Part shown: piece after piece, positions 24,972 to 33,242 of the stretch
How the letters are laid out: each line of letters opens with the position of its first letter
Numbering within the stretch: the first letter of the stretch is position 1
NCBI RefSeq assembly: GCF_000526335.1
Contig: NZ_JAFW01000001.1
Span: forward strand, 4,030,001-4,094,000
Direction of reading: 5' to 3'
Source: Arthrobacter sp. 31Y
GTDB lineage: Bacteria > Actinomycetota > Actinomycetes > Actinomycetales > Micrococcaceae
DNA: 64,000 nucleotides
Position numbers and translations under genes: made by a program
Notes under the pieces: model-generated
What the model saw: the letters and a program-made list of their open reading frames with translations, nothing else
The model's database searches: none
Told to the model about the DNA's origin: nothing

Positions 24972-26201
24972 CTAATGAATGGAGGGAACCGACCGCGGCC
25001 GGACAACCAGCCATAGCGCGGCAATAGCGCCAGTGATGCAAGCGGCCATGACGGCGCCCATGGGTACGGCGGAGCTGACGCCGAGCCAGCCGACCACGGG
25101 CGGGACGATGCCGGCCATCATGAACTGGGATGCGCCCAGGAGCGACGCGGCGGTGCCTGCTTGGGCGCCGTGTTTGGCCAAGGACAGGACCTGAACACAA
25201 GGGAACATGAAGCCTGTTGCGCAGATGTAGAACCACAACGGGATAAGGATGCCCCACAGACCCACATGGAACAGGTCCAGAACGATGATCAGGGCCGCCA
25301 TGAGCACCATGAAGAGGGTTGCTCCGGCCACGATCCATTGCGGGGCCACCCGCCTGATGAGGCGCGAGCTGATCTGGACGCCTGCCACGATGCCCAGTGA
25401 GTTGATGCCGAACAGGATGCCGTATTCCTGCGGCGAAAAGCCGTAGACGTTTTGGAACAGGAAGGTGGAGGCCGAGAGGTAGGCGAACAAGCCACCGAAA
25501 TTCAGGCTTCCCACCAGCACCATGCCGACGAAGATCCGGTCCGTCAGGACAGTTTTGTAGCGTTGCCCCACGGTAACGGTGGACTTGCCCCGCTGCTCCG
25601 CCGGAAGCGTCTCCCGGATGAAGAAGATCGAGGCAAGGATCACCAGCAGGCCGTAGCCGGCCAGGAAGTAGAAAATGCCCGGCCAAGGGAAAGCCAGCAG
25701 CAACTGTGATCCGATGACGGGCGCGAGGATGGGGGCCAGGCCGTTGACCAGTGACATCCGCGAGAACATCCGGACCATGGAGTATCCGTGAAAGAGGTCC
25801 CTGACCATGGCCATCGCCACGACGCCGCCGCCGGCAGCACCGATTCCCATCAGTACACGGAACAAGGACAGCATTCCGATGTCAGTGGCCAGCGCTGCAC
25901 CGAGGGATGAGCCGATGTGCACGGCAGTGGCCAGGATCAGCGGTAGCCGACGCCCCACCTTGTCGCTGAAGGGTCCCACCAGCAGTTGGCCGAGCCCGAA
26001 GCCGACCGTTGTACCGGTTAAGGTGAGTTGGATGGCCGCCGCCGAGACATCAAAACTCTCTTCCAAAGCGGGGAACGCCGGAAGATAGAGGTCGATGGTG
26101 AACGGACCGAGGGCAGTCAGGGCACCCAACAGGAGAATGTAGACAAGTTTTTCGCGTCGGCTCAGAGAATCGCCCGGAGCAATGGGAGAGGTCACGATCA
26201 T
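24972..26201 (-). CDS. Bcr/CflA-type MFS drug efflux transporter
   Basis: 409 residues and twelve hydrophobic segments. The Bcr/CflA subfamily start is clear: LGALTALGPFTIDLYLPAFPALEESF. The MFS A-motif between helices 2 and 3 reads GPFSDKVGRRLPLI and the second-half opening is GILFGINSLGIVAG. Members export chloramphenicol-, bicyclomycin- or sulfonamide-like drugs with proton antiport; the substrate here is unknown. Divergent from the holin-like gene; TATCCTAT just upstream of the start at 26201 could be a -10 region. Confidence 0.9.
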   Translation of the reverse strand: MIVTSPIAPGDSLSRREKLVYILLLGALTALGPFTIDLYLPAFPALEESFDVSAAAIQLTLTGTTVGFGLGQLLVGPFSDKVGRRLPLILATAVHIGSSLGAALATDIGMLSLFRVLMGIGAAGGGVVAMAMVRDLFHGYSMVRMFSRMSLVNGLAPILAPVIGSQLLLAFPWPGIFYFLAGYGLLVILASIFFIRETLPAEQRGKSTVTVGQRYKTVLTDRIFVGMVLVGSLNFGGLFAYLSASTFLFQNVYGFSPQEYGILFGINSLGIVAGVQISSRLIRRVAPQWIVAGATLFMVLMAALIIVLDLFHVGLWGILIPLWFYICATGFMFPCVQVLSLAKHGAQAGTAASLLGASQFMMAGIVPPVVGWLGVSSAVPMGAVMAACITGAIAALWLVVRPRSVPSIH

Positions 26202-26373
26202 CTATCCTATGGCCCGGATCATATTTATTGGGCGTATGACGGGCGCGCCGGGGCCCGATCCCGAAAGTTCAGCAGGAACCTGAATGATAGCTTTGAGGAC
26301 AGGTGTCCGCGGGGATTGTTTTCCGCCGCGTTCGCCTTACACGATGCCCAGAGGAAGCAGTTAGGCGGAACCC

Positions 26374-27222
26374 ATGAGTGGACGTCACACAGGCCGGCCC
26401 AGTCAAGGGCCAGCCATTCGTAGTTTGCCGAAGACCCTCAAGCTCGTTGCAAGGCTGGCTCCGAGGCAACTCAACGACGAAATCGCCTTGGCGAAGGTTG
26501 AGCTCAAGCGCAAGGCCACACAGGTTGGCATCGCCGGAGCCTTCTTCGGAGTAGCGCTGGTCTTCCTGGCGCTCCTGGTCATTGCGCTGGTTGTTGCAGC
26601 GATCCTGGGTTTGGCCACTATCATGCCCGGCTGGCTTGCGGCCTTGGTGGTTGCCGCAATCTTCCTGGTGATCGTTGCAATCGCAGCCTTGATAGGAATA
26701 GCCAAGTTCAAGAAGGCCATGCCCTTGGTTCCTGAGGACACCATCCGGGGAATCAAGCATGATCTCGGAATTGCCAAGGAGGGCTCCGATTTCGATGAGT
26801 CCATCCTGGATCCCAACTCGCCCGCTGCCAAGGCCGCTAAGGCTGAAAAGGAAGCGGCCGCTGAGAAGGCCAAGGCTGAAAAGGCCGCCAAGGAAGCTGC
26901 CAAGGAAGCGGACGCCGTCAAGGCTCCCACCGAAGCTGAGCTTCGCTCGCGCCTGAAGCGCCGCCGCGAACACCTCACCGGTGTTCGTGACGAGCTCGGT
27001 GAACAGCTCGACGTCAAGAAGCAGGGCCAGGCGTTGCTCGAGGGTGCCAACGGAAAGTTCCAGGAGAGCAAGGAGTTCGCTGCCGCGAAATTTGCCGACC
27101 TCGGAGACTCTGTACCTGAGAGCCTCACCGAAAGGCTTGCCGCCCGGTGGAAGGACCTCGCAGCTTTCGCCACCGCTGCCGTGGTGTTCGTTGTTGCGCT
27201 GCGGAAGCTGCTGAAGAAGTAG
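26374..27222 (+). CDS. Phage-holin-superfamily (DUF1469-type) membrane protein
   Basis: 282 residues. Two membrane helices (about 50-75 and 85-109) follow a segment containing ARQLNDEIALAKVELKRKA, the pattern of the actinobacterial holin superfamily III/DUF1469 proteins. Residues 145-185 are an Ala/Lys/Glu-rich, coiled-coil-like helix (AAKAAKAEKEAAAEKAK), and a third hydrophobic helix near 263-277 (FATAAVVFVVAL) ends the protein. Despite the family name there is no phage context here. These are chromosomal membrane proteins probably tied to envelope stress. The CDP-alcohol transferase follows after 46 bp. Confidence 0.78.
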   Translation: MSGRHTGRPSQGPAIRSLPKTLKLVARLAPRQLNDEIALAKVELKRKATQVGIAGAFFGVALVFLALLVIALVVAAILGLATIMPGWLAALVVAAIFLVIVAIAALIGIAKFKKAMPLVPEDTIRGIKHDLGIAKEGSDFDESILDPNSPAAKAAKAEKEAAAEKAKAEKAAKEAAKEADAVKAPTEAELRSRLKRRREHLTGVRDELGEQLDVKKQGQALLEGANGKFQESKEFAAAKFADLGDSVPESLTERLAARWKDLAAFATAAVVFVVALRKLLKK

Positions 27223-27268
27223 AAGCCAGCGGCGCCATCAAACACTGAAGACAAGGAAGGGGGACAGG

Positions 27269-27892
27269 ATGAGATTGATCGGAGCTGGGTCGAACCCCGA
27301 CCGGCCGCAGGTTGATCACGACCTCATCTTCACTGTCCCCAACATCCTCACAGTCCTTCGCTTCATGGGCGTGCCGCTCTTTGTCTGGCTCGTCCTGTCC
27401 GAACAGGAGTATGGTTTCGCGGTTCTGGTGCTCGTCGTCATGGGCAGCACCGACTGGGTGGATGGCTATATTGCCCGACGCTTCGACCAGACGTCCAAGC
27501 TTGGCCGGATCCTCGATCCCATGGCCGACCGTGCCGCGCTGCTGGCTGTCGCCTTCACACTGGCGATTGCCGGCGTCGTGCAGTGGTGGTACCTGGCAGC
27601 ACTGCTGGTGCCGGACGCTGTCCTGGCCATTGCATCGTTGATCTACTTCCGAAGCCACCCGGACCTTCCGGTAAGCATCATAGGAAAGATCCGCACCGGG
27701 CTGCTGCTGATCGGTACGCCGTTGCTTGTCCTGTCCAAGCTGCCCATTGCTTTTACCGAGGTCTACTTCGTGGCCGCGTGGACGTTCCTGGGCCTAGGCC
27801 TGATCGGCCACTGGATAGCGGCATACAACTACTACTGGGCCATCCTGCGCAAAGGAAAAGAATTGAAGACCGACGACGGCGGACGAGGCTGA
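27269..27892 (+). CDS. CDP-alcohol phosphatidyltransferase family protein
   Basis: 207 residues with several membrane helices. The catalytic signature D-G-x2-A-R-x8-G-x3-D-x3-D is intact in DWVDGYIARRFDQ...GRILDPMADR (about 67-92). Enzymes of this family join a CDP-lipid and an alcohol; the short size and position make phosphatidylglycerol-phosphate synthase (PgsA) or a cardiolipin-synthase-like member likely, but specificity is not shown. GGGGGA lies before ATG 27269. The stop shares a base with the start of the next gene (TGATG). Confidence 0.88.
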   Translation: MRLIGAGSNPDRPQVDHDLIFTVPNILTVLRFMGVPLFVWLVLSEQEYGFAVLVLVVMGSTDWVDGYIARRFDQTSKLGRILDPMADRAALLAVAFTLAIAGVVQWWYLAALLVPDAVLAIASLIYFRSHPDLPVSIIGKIRTGLLLIGTPLLVLSKLPIAFTEVYFVAAWTFLGLGLIGHWIAAYNYYWAILRKGKELKTDDGGRG

Positions 27893-28809
27893 TGGTCTGG
27901 CTGGCGGTTTTTCTCGCGGTACTTGGTGCCTTCTTCCTTGCCATCGGCGCGCAGCGGCAGGGCAGTGCCGTGAAAGCCGATACGGGTGGCTTGGCGTTGA
28001 GCTCCAACGGGTTCCTGCGGCTGCTGCGTAATCCCCGCTGGATGCTCGGACTGTTGTTCCTTGCACTCGGAATGGTGATGAACGCGATCGCCCTGGTGTC
28101 CGCGCCCCTCACTGTGGTGCAGCCGATTGGCGCCATCGCGTTGGTCATCACCACGGTGGTCAACGCCAAGGACCAGGGCCTGAGCATCAACCGTGCAACC
28201 GTGGTGGCCATCAGCGCCTGTGTAACGGGATCGGCGCTGTTCGTGCTCCTTGCCGTCAATGTCACGCAGGAGAACCACCACGTCAATAGCGACGACGAAC
28301 TGACGATCGTTCTCCTCCTGGCGCTTGCCGTGGGCATTTTTGGAACACTGGCCGTCATGTTCAAACACCGGATGAGCGCCTTCATTTACATTCTGGGGGC
28401 AGGAGTCCTGTTCGGCTTTGTCGCTGTCCTGACCCGCATCATCGGCAAGCACTTGCTCGATCCCAATGGCCTGTTCCTGCTCAACGTCCAGTGGTACACG
28501 CTCGTGGCAATTGTGGCCGCCGGGGGACTGGGTTCTTGGTTTGTCCAGAGCGCCTATTCCGGTGGTCCGCCGGACCTGGTCATCGCCGGACTTACCGTGA
28601 TCGACCCCATGGTGGGCATCGCAATCGGCATTGTGATCCTTGGTGAGCTTCGTCCCGATGTCCACGCCGTGATGGCCATCGCCATGGCGGCGGCCGCTAC
28701 GCTTGCTATCGTGGGGGTTATTGCCCTGAGCCGGCACCATCCGGAAGTCACCAAACGCAAGAAGGACGCGAAGGCGGCTGCCAGCCGGAAGGCCCAAGGC
28801 AAAGCTTGA
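27892..28809 (+). CDS. EamA/NIPA-like DMT-family transporter
   Basis: 305 residues with nine to ten hydrophobic helices. Segments such as FFLAIGAQRQGSAVK, VSAPLTVVQPIGAIALVITTVVNA and the second-half VIAGLTVIDPMVGIAIGIVILGE fit DMT transporters related to NIPA/Mg transporters, with no proven substrate. ATG 27892 overlaps the preceding TGA by one base, so translation is coupled; longer open reading upstream is in a different frame of the previous gene. C-terminal tail is Lys/Ala-rich. Confidence 0.82.
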   Translation: MVWLAVFLAVLGAFFLAIGAQRQGSAVKADTGGLALSSNGFLRLLRNPRWMLGLLFLALGMVMNAIALVSAPLTVVQPIGAIALVITTVVNAKDQGLSINRATVVAISACVTGSALFVLLAVNVTQENHHVNSDDELTIVLLLALAVGIFGTLAVMFKHRMSAFIYILGAGVLFGFVAVLTRIIGKHLLDPNGLFLLNVQWYTLVAIVAAGGLGSWFVQSAYSGGPPDLVIAGLTVIDPMVGIAIGIVILGELRPDVHAVMAIAMAAAATLAIVGVIALSRHHPEVTKRKKDAKAAASRKAQGKA

Positions 28810-28904
28810 CCTTGCGCCCCCGCTATTGCGGACGGCAACCCGGCGACACCGCAGCACTGCCACAAGCAGTGCTGTCCGCACCGTGACCATCAGGAGTTCT
28901 CCAC

Positions 28905-30101
28905 GTGACCATTCCCGACACCAACAAACCCCTCACTCTGCTGATTGCCGCGGATACCTACCCGCCGCACGTCAACGGTGCTGCCCAGTTCGGCTACCGC
29001 CTGGCCAAGGGGATGACGGCACGCGGGCACAACGTCCACGTCCTGGCCTGCCGTCCGGACACGGGCAAGAGCTACACCGAGTTCCGCGATGAAGCCACCG
29101 TCCACCGGCTCCGCTCCCATGGCGTCTTCACCCACGAGTACTTCCGAATCTGCTTCCCGTGGGAAATCAAGAAGGAAATCAGCCTTCTTTTCGACAAAGT
29201 CCAACCGGACGTCGTTCACATCCAGAGCCACTACATGATCGGCGAGCACGTCCTCTACGAGGCTGTTAAGCGCGGTATCCGGATTGTGGCCACCAATCAC
29301 TTCATGCCCGAGAACCTCAACCCGTTCCTTCCGTTCCCGCGGTGGTTCAAGGACATTGTTGGCCGGATTTCATGGAAGGACATGGGCAAGGTCATGGGGC
29401 AGGCGGACGTGGTCACCACGCCGACGCCACTGGCTGCCAAGGCCATGCACCAGCACGCTTTCCTGCGTAAGGTCCTGCCTCTTTCCAATGGCATCGACTC
29501 ATCCGCTTACGAGCTGCAGCCCGGTGAAGTCATCGAGCCGCATGCCAACCCCACCGTCCTGTTTGTCGGCCGGCTTGCCGAAGAAAAGCACATCGACGTG
29601 TTGATTGATGCCGTGGCCAAGACCCCGCGCGAACTGAACGTGAACCTGGAAATCGTGGGCGGCGGCGAAGTCCGCACTGCCCTTGAAGCCCAGGTGGCGA
29701 AGCTCGGGCTGGGTGACCGGGTGAGGTTCCTCGGCCTGGCGAGCGACGAGGACCTGCGCGAGGCGTACATCAAGGCCGATATCTTCTGCATGCCAGGGAC
29801 GGCCGAGCTTCAGTCGCTGGTGACTTTGGAAGCCATGTCTGCTTCCACACCTGTGCTGCTGGCCAACGCCATGGCGCTGCCGCATTTGGTCCGTGACGGC
29901 GAGAACGGCTACCTTTTCACCCCCAATGACAGCGACGAGCTCGCGGGCAGGATCACCCAGCTGGTGGGGCTTCCCCAGGACGAGCTTGATGCAATGGGCA
30001 AGCTGAGCCGTGAGATGGTGGAGCCGCACAGCATCAATGGCACTCTTCAGACCTTTGAGGACCTCTACCGTGGCGCCACCTACGAGGACATGGTGGTGTG
30101 A
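28905..30101 (+). CDS. GT4-family glycosyltransferase (PimB/alpha-mannosyltransferase-like)
   Basis: 398 residues with the GT-B fold. The N-terminal half begins LLIAADTYPPHVNGAAQFGYRLAKGM, and the donor half carries VLFVGRLAEEKHIDVLIDAV, VGGGEVR, FLGLASDEDLREAYIKADIF and the E-x7-E motif region LVTLEAMSASTP. Family members add mannose or glucose to lipids or surface glycans using nucleotide sugars. GTG at 28905 has CAGGAG about 8 bases before it. tRNA-CAT follows on the same strand after 84 bp. Acceptor unknown. Confidence 0.88.
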   Translation: MTIPDTNKPLTLLIAADTYPPHVNGAAQFGYRLAKGMTARGHNVHVLACRPDTGKSYTEFRDEATVHRLRSHGVFTHEYFRICFPWEIKKEISLLFDKVQPDVVHIQSHYMIGEHVLYEAVKRGIRIVATNHFMPENLNPFLPFPRWFKDIVGRISWKDMGKVMGQADVVTTPTPLAAKAMHQHAFLRKVLPLSNGIDSSAYELQPGEVIEPHANPTVLFVGRLAEEKHIDVLIDAVAKTPRELNVNLEIVGGGEVRTALEAQVAKLGLGDRVRFLGLASDEDLREAYIKADIFCMPGTAELQSLVTLEAMSASTPVLLANAMALPHLVRDGENGYLFTPNDSDELAGRITQLVGLPQDELDAMGKLSREMVEPHSINGTLQTFEDLYRGATYEDMVV

Positions 30102-30185
30102 CAAAAGCACTCCCTGGCAGCTATTAGAATTGCTGGAGTGCTTTGCCCGGAACTGCTGCTTTGCGGTGGCCGGACCGGGCATCAA

Positions 30186-30259
30186 GGGGCTATAGCTCAG
30201 CTGGTTAGAGCGCGGGACTCATAATCCTAAGGTCCTCGGTTCAAGTCCGAGTAGCCCTA
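30186..30259 (+). tRNA. tRNA with CAT anticodon (elongator Met or Ile2)
   Basis: 74 bases. Acceptor GGGGCTA pairs with TAGCCCT (first pair G-T), discriminator A at 30259, D-arm GCTC/GAGC, anticodon CAT at 30220-30222 in loop CTCATAA, and T-arm CTCGG/CCGAG with GTTCAAG. CCA is not encoded. The anticodon stem CGGGA/TCCTA is imperfect, with a C-A at the top and a G-T pair. CAT could be methionine or, with C34 lysidinylation, isoleucine (AUA); the sequence alone does not settle it. Confidence 0.9.
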
Positions 30260-30263
30260 CATT

Positions 30264-30298
30264 TACCCCCGGAATCCATGGGATTCCGGGGGTTTCTT
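30264..30298 (+). terminator. Rho-independent terminator of the CAT-tRNA
   Basis: CCCCCGGAATCC (30266-30277) pairs perfectly with GGATTCCGGGGG (30281-30292) over loop ATG, followed by TTTCTT. Confidence 0.92.
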
Positions 30299-30457
30299 CG
30301 CGATCGGGCACGTGCTCGCGGACCCGCGCGGCCGAGGTGAATGCCGTCACCGGCCCTAAAATGTCCGTGGCCACTTGTAGCTTCAGATCCGGGTGGTCAT
30401 AGCGCCGGGGCTGTGATCACTCATTCCTAAGCCCCGGCGCGAATTGGGGGAATCCTT

Positions 30458-31315
30458 ATGGACTCGTCATCTGGCATCACCGGCTTGGTCAATGCTGCAC
30501 TGTGGATCGTGATCGTTGCTTGCGTTGTCCTTGTTTTGGTCATGGTGCTGAGCAGGCTTAATCGACGGCGTCTGCTCAGGGAAGCGACTGCCTACATCAA
30601 CAACAACGCGGACTGGGCCCACGGAGTTCAGGCGGAGCTTCTGGAAACTATCCAGTTCTACTCCGAAAATCAACGACAGCCAGTGAACATTGTCAGATTC
30701 TGGAAGGGCAGGAAGGTTTCACTTCCCGTTCAGACTGCACTTGTCGGCGAGCTTGTCGATGCTCGCGTTGTTGGCGTAGTCCCCGTTGAGCGCGGAAACG
30801 CGTTTCTGGATTTCATTGCGGACCTGTGGATCTCATACTTTTGCTGGCCGCCCCGGATCCTCATGCTCAGCGACCGTGACTGGCTGCTCATGGTCAACAG
30901 CAAAATGAACGGACGGGAAATCTTGATCGAGAGGCTCATAGTGAAGGTTGACAGTCACGACACCAACAACACCATCAACACGGGAGGTGGAGATCTTTCG
31001 GGCGTTGCCCAAGGCGGACGCGATGCATCGCTCAAAATGCGTGACATGAGAAATCCGCGAACGGGAGTCGACGCACGGCAACTTCGGGAATTGGTGCTTG
31101 CCATGCATCTGGACGCCGAGCGAGCATCCGATCCCGGAACCGCTGCCAAGATCAGTGCCCACGCGGTTCTCCTAGAGCAGGACATCGACGAACCCGAGTC
31201 CATTCAAGACCGAGAGAACCTTCTTGAGCGGATAGCAGGACTCGTGACCAAGTACGGCGACGCTATGGTGACGACAATGAGGGTTCTCGGAAGTATGGCC
31301 CCAGACCACGGTTGA
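30458..31315 (+). CDS. Orphan membrane-anchored protein with Gly-rich GGGD/GGRD motif
   Basis: 285 residues, no family recognised. One membrane helix at 11-31 followed by basic RLNRRR, so the body is cytosolic. Residues 50-165 form an alpha/beta domain (FWKGRKVSLPVQTALVGELVD, DFIADLWISYFCWPPRILMLSDRDW). Residues 174-191 carry INTGGGDLSGVAQGGRDASL, reminiscent of Gly-rich G-G-D-F-x-G-R-D turns seen in some bacterial STAND/conflict proteins (pattern memory only). Residues 205-281 look like paired amphipathic helices. Four 60-base lines I counted give 127 of 240 G+C (53%). It sits right after a tRNA, with no gene partner on its strand, suggesting an acquired islet. Confidence 0.72.
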   Translation: MDSSSGITGLVNAALWIVIVACVVLVLVMVLSRLNRRRLLREATAYINNNADWAHGVQAELLETIQFYSENQRQPVNIVRFWKGRKVSLPVQTALVGELVDARVVGVVPVERGNAFLDFIADLWISYFCWPPRILMLSDRDWLLMVNSKMNGREILIERLIVKVDSHDTNNTINTGGGDLSGVAQGGRDASLKMRDMRNPRTGVDARQLRELVLAMHLDAERASDPGTAAKISAHAVLLEQDIDEPESIQDRENLLERIAGLVTKYGDAMVTTMRVLGSMAPDHG

Positions 31316-31336
31316 ACCAAGTTGAACCAAAAGGAG

Positions 31337-31372
31337 GGAGCCGCGGCAAAGTCAATGGTCGTCCGCGGCTCC
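31337..31372 (+). terminator. Hairpin after the orphan gene
   Basis: GGAGCCGCGG pairs perfectly with CCGCGGCTCC across a 16-base loop; TTGCTT follows, so a weak terminator. Just before it the ten-base GTTGAACCAA is repeated twice in tandem (31311-31330). Confidence 0.55.
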
Positions 31373-31413
31373 TTGCTTGGAACACATTGCGGGACTACAC
31401 GCAGTTACGGTAT

Positions 31414-31429
31414 GTTACTGAGCAGTAAC
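31414..31429. promoter_or_regulatory. GTTA-N8-TAAC operator before the acyl-CoA dehydrogenase
   Basis: GTTACTGAGCAGTAAC is an inverted repeat of GTTACTG around AG; TA/TA extend it beyond one mismatch on each side. It lies 105 bp before the ATG at 31535. The same GTTA-N8-TAAC form recurs twice at the TetR/carboxylase promoter. Confidence 0.6.
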
Positions 31430-31534
31430 TTAGTACTTGCCGGTAACTTGGCTGCCTGTTTCCCATGCGTGCAGTGCAGTGCAGTTCGTCCGGACCTGAT
31501 GTGGTCGCAGGTGACCACCCTTGAAGGAGCGAAT

Positions 31535-32725
31535 ATGTCCAACGCTGCATTCGATGCCACCAACCTTCCGTATGCCGACGGCGACTTCTACGCATTTGAG
31601 CAGATGCTGACAGGGAAAGAGCAGGACCGCCTCGCGGAAGTCCGGGAATTCCTTGCCCGCGAAGTCAAGCCCATTGCCGTGGACTTCTGGAACCGTGGTG
31701 AGTTCCCGATGGACCTGATTCCCAAGCTTGGCGAACTGGATCTGGTCAGCCCCGTTCGTCGTCAGGGGTACTCCAACCTGTTCGCCGGCATGCTCCACGC
31801 TGAAGTGACACGCGCTGATGCCTCGATTGCCACGTTCATGGGCGTCCACGACGGCCTGTTCACAGGTTCGATCGAGGCCCTCGCATCGCAGGAACAGAAG
31901 GATGCCTGGCTGCCGGACATTTACTCCCTGAAAAAGATCGGCGCTTTCGGGCTGACCGAGCCCTTGGGTGGCTCGGACGTGGCGGGTGGAACGCGCACCA
32001 CCGCCAAGCGCGACGGCGACACCTGGATTCTCAACGGCGCCAAGCGCTGGATCGGCAACGCCACGTTTTCCGACTGGGTGGTCATCTACGCCAAGGATGT
32101 GGCCGACAACCAGGTCAAGGCCTTCATGGTGGACACCACCTTGCCGGGCTACTCGGCCACCAAGATTGAGAACAAGATCTCCCTGCGTACGGTGCAGAAT
32201 GCGGACATCGTTCTGGACAGCGTGGTGGTGCCCGACTTCTTCAAACTTGCCAACGGCAACAGCTTCCGCGATACCAACAAGGTCCTCAAGGTAACCCGCC
32301 TGGCAGTGGCCTGGCAGGCCGTTGGGCTGCAGATGGCGGCTTTTGATGTCGCCCGCCAGTACGCCGTGGAACGTCAGCAGTTCGGGCGGCCGTTGGCGGC
32401 TTTCCAACTGGTGCAAAATCAGCTGGTCCAGATCCTCGGCAACACTGTAGCTTCCATGGGCATGATGGTTCGTCTGGCCCAACTCGAAGACGCGGGTGTG
32501 GCGAAGGACGAGCAGTCGGCACTGGCCAAGGCGTTCACTACGGCACGCATGCGCGAAAGCGTTGCGCTGGGACGCAGCATCCTGGGTGGCAATGGAATCG
32601 TTACGGACTACGGGATGGCCAAGATCTTCTCCGATGCGGAGGCCATCTACTCCTACGAAGGCACACACGAAATCAATACCCTGGTGACCGGCCGGGCCAT
32701 TACCGGTGTTTCGGCCATCGTCTAG
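31535..32725 (+). CDS. Acyl-CoA dehydrogenase, glutaryl-CoA dehydrogenase-like
   Basis: 396 residues with the full acyl-CoA dehydrogenase fold. FAD/substrate segments are GAFGLTEPLGGSDVAGGTRT and LNGAKRWIGNATF, and the C-terminal catalytic base is in YEGTHEINTLVTGRAITG (Glu375), the glutaryl-CoA dehydrogenase-type sequence. It oxidises an acyl-CoA at the alpha-beta bond, passing electrons to ETF; substrate unproven. GAAGGAGC lies just before ATG 31535; upstream in-frame codons to 31322 run through the hairpin and operator and are not coding. No pathway partner is adjacent, but a shared operator hints at co-control with the 57-kb operon. Confidence 0.9.
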   Translation: MSNAAFDATNLPYADGDFYAFEQMLTGKEQDRLAEVREFLAREVKPIAVDFWNRGEFPMDLIPKLGELDLVSPVRRQGYSNLFAGMLHAEVTRADASIATFMGVHDGLFTGSIEALASQEQKDAWLPDIYSLKKIGAFGLTEPLGGSDVAGGTRTTAKRDGDTWILNGAKRWIGNATFSDWVVIYAKDVADNQVKAFMVDTTLPGYSATKIENKISLRTVQNADIVLDSVVVPDFFKLANGNSFRDTNKVLKVTRLAVAWQAVGLQMAAFDVARQYAVERQQFGRPLAAFQLVQNQLVQILGNTVASMGMMVRLAQLEDAGVAKDEQSALAKAFTTARMRESVALGRSILGGNGIVTDYGMAKIFSDAEAIYSYEGTHEINTLVTGRAITGVSAIV

Positions 32726-32747
32726 AACTTTCGCTCGCGGTGGGGCC

Positions 32748-33242
32748 TCAGAGGAGCGGCAGCAGGATGGACGGCCGCAGGTCTTCCACGAAGCCCAGCG
32801 GATTGACGTAGTCCTCGCCGCGCCGCACGCCCCAGTGCAGGCATGTAGCACTGCTGCAGTGGCCGGGTTCCATGCTTCCGACGACCTGACCCTTGCGCAC
32901 GGTGTCACCGGCCTTGAGTTCACTGGTCACCGGTTCGAAGCTGCTCTTGAGGCCATCGCCGTGATCGATGGTCAGTACGGGACGGTCAACCACGACGCCG
33001 GCAAACGCCACCACGCCATCGGACGGCGCGGCGACCGGAGCGCCGTCGGGCGTTGGTCCCAAATCCACACCCCGATGCCCGCTGAGCCACGGTTTGTCCG
33101 GCGGGTCGAACGTCCGCAGGACGGAAGGTTTGGGGGAGAGTGGCCAGCTCCACGATGCTGAGGCCGGTGCAGGGGTGCTAGCGCCGCCGGCAAGAATGGT
33201 GGCAGTAAGAAATGTGGTCAAGGTGAGCTTCGCAATGGTCAT
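32748..33242 (-). CDS. Secreted M23-family metallopeptidase
   Basis: 164 residues: signal peptide 1-29 (KLTLTTFLTATILAGGASTPAPASA, likely cleaved after an ASA motif), then an M23 domain. Zinc ligands His56 and Asp60 lie in SGHRGVDLG and His136 in CLHWG. The usual HxH has Cys134 in place of its first His, a variant I recall in many actinobacterial relatives, which may alter or weaken peptidoglycan cleavage. ATG at 33242 is chosen because it begins the signal peptide; the frame runs open further upstream. It is divergent from rpsB, a layout seen in other Actinobacteria. Confidence 0.85.
   Translation of the reverse strand: MTIAKLTLTTFLTATILAGGASTPAPASASWSWPLSPKPSVLRTFDPPDKPWLSGHRGVDLGPTPDGAPVAAPSDGVVAFAGVVVDRPVLTIDHGDGLKSSFEPVTSELKAGDTVRKGQVVGSMEPGHCSSATCLHWGVRRGEDYVNPLGFVEDLRPSILLPLL

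Noticed and set aside
26374..27222. Holin-like gene as a prophage remnant
   Set aside because: No integrase, capsid, lysin or attachment site nearby; these proteins are normal chromosomal membrane proteins in Actinobacteria.
31311..31330. Doubled GTTGAACCAA after the orphan gene as an attachment site from the tRNA
   Set aside because: Only seven bases (TTGAACC) match the T-loop in complement, and there is no copy of the tRNA 3' end or an integrase.
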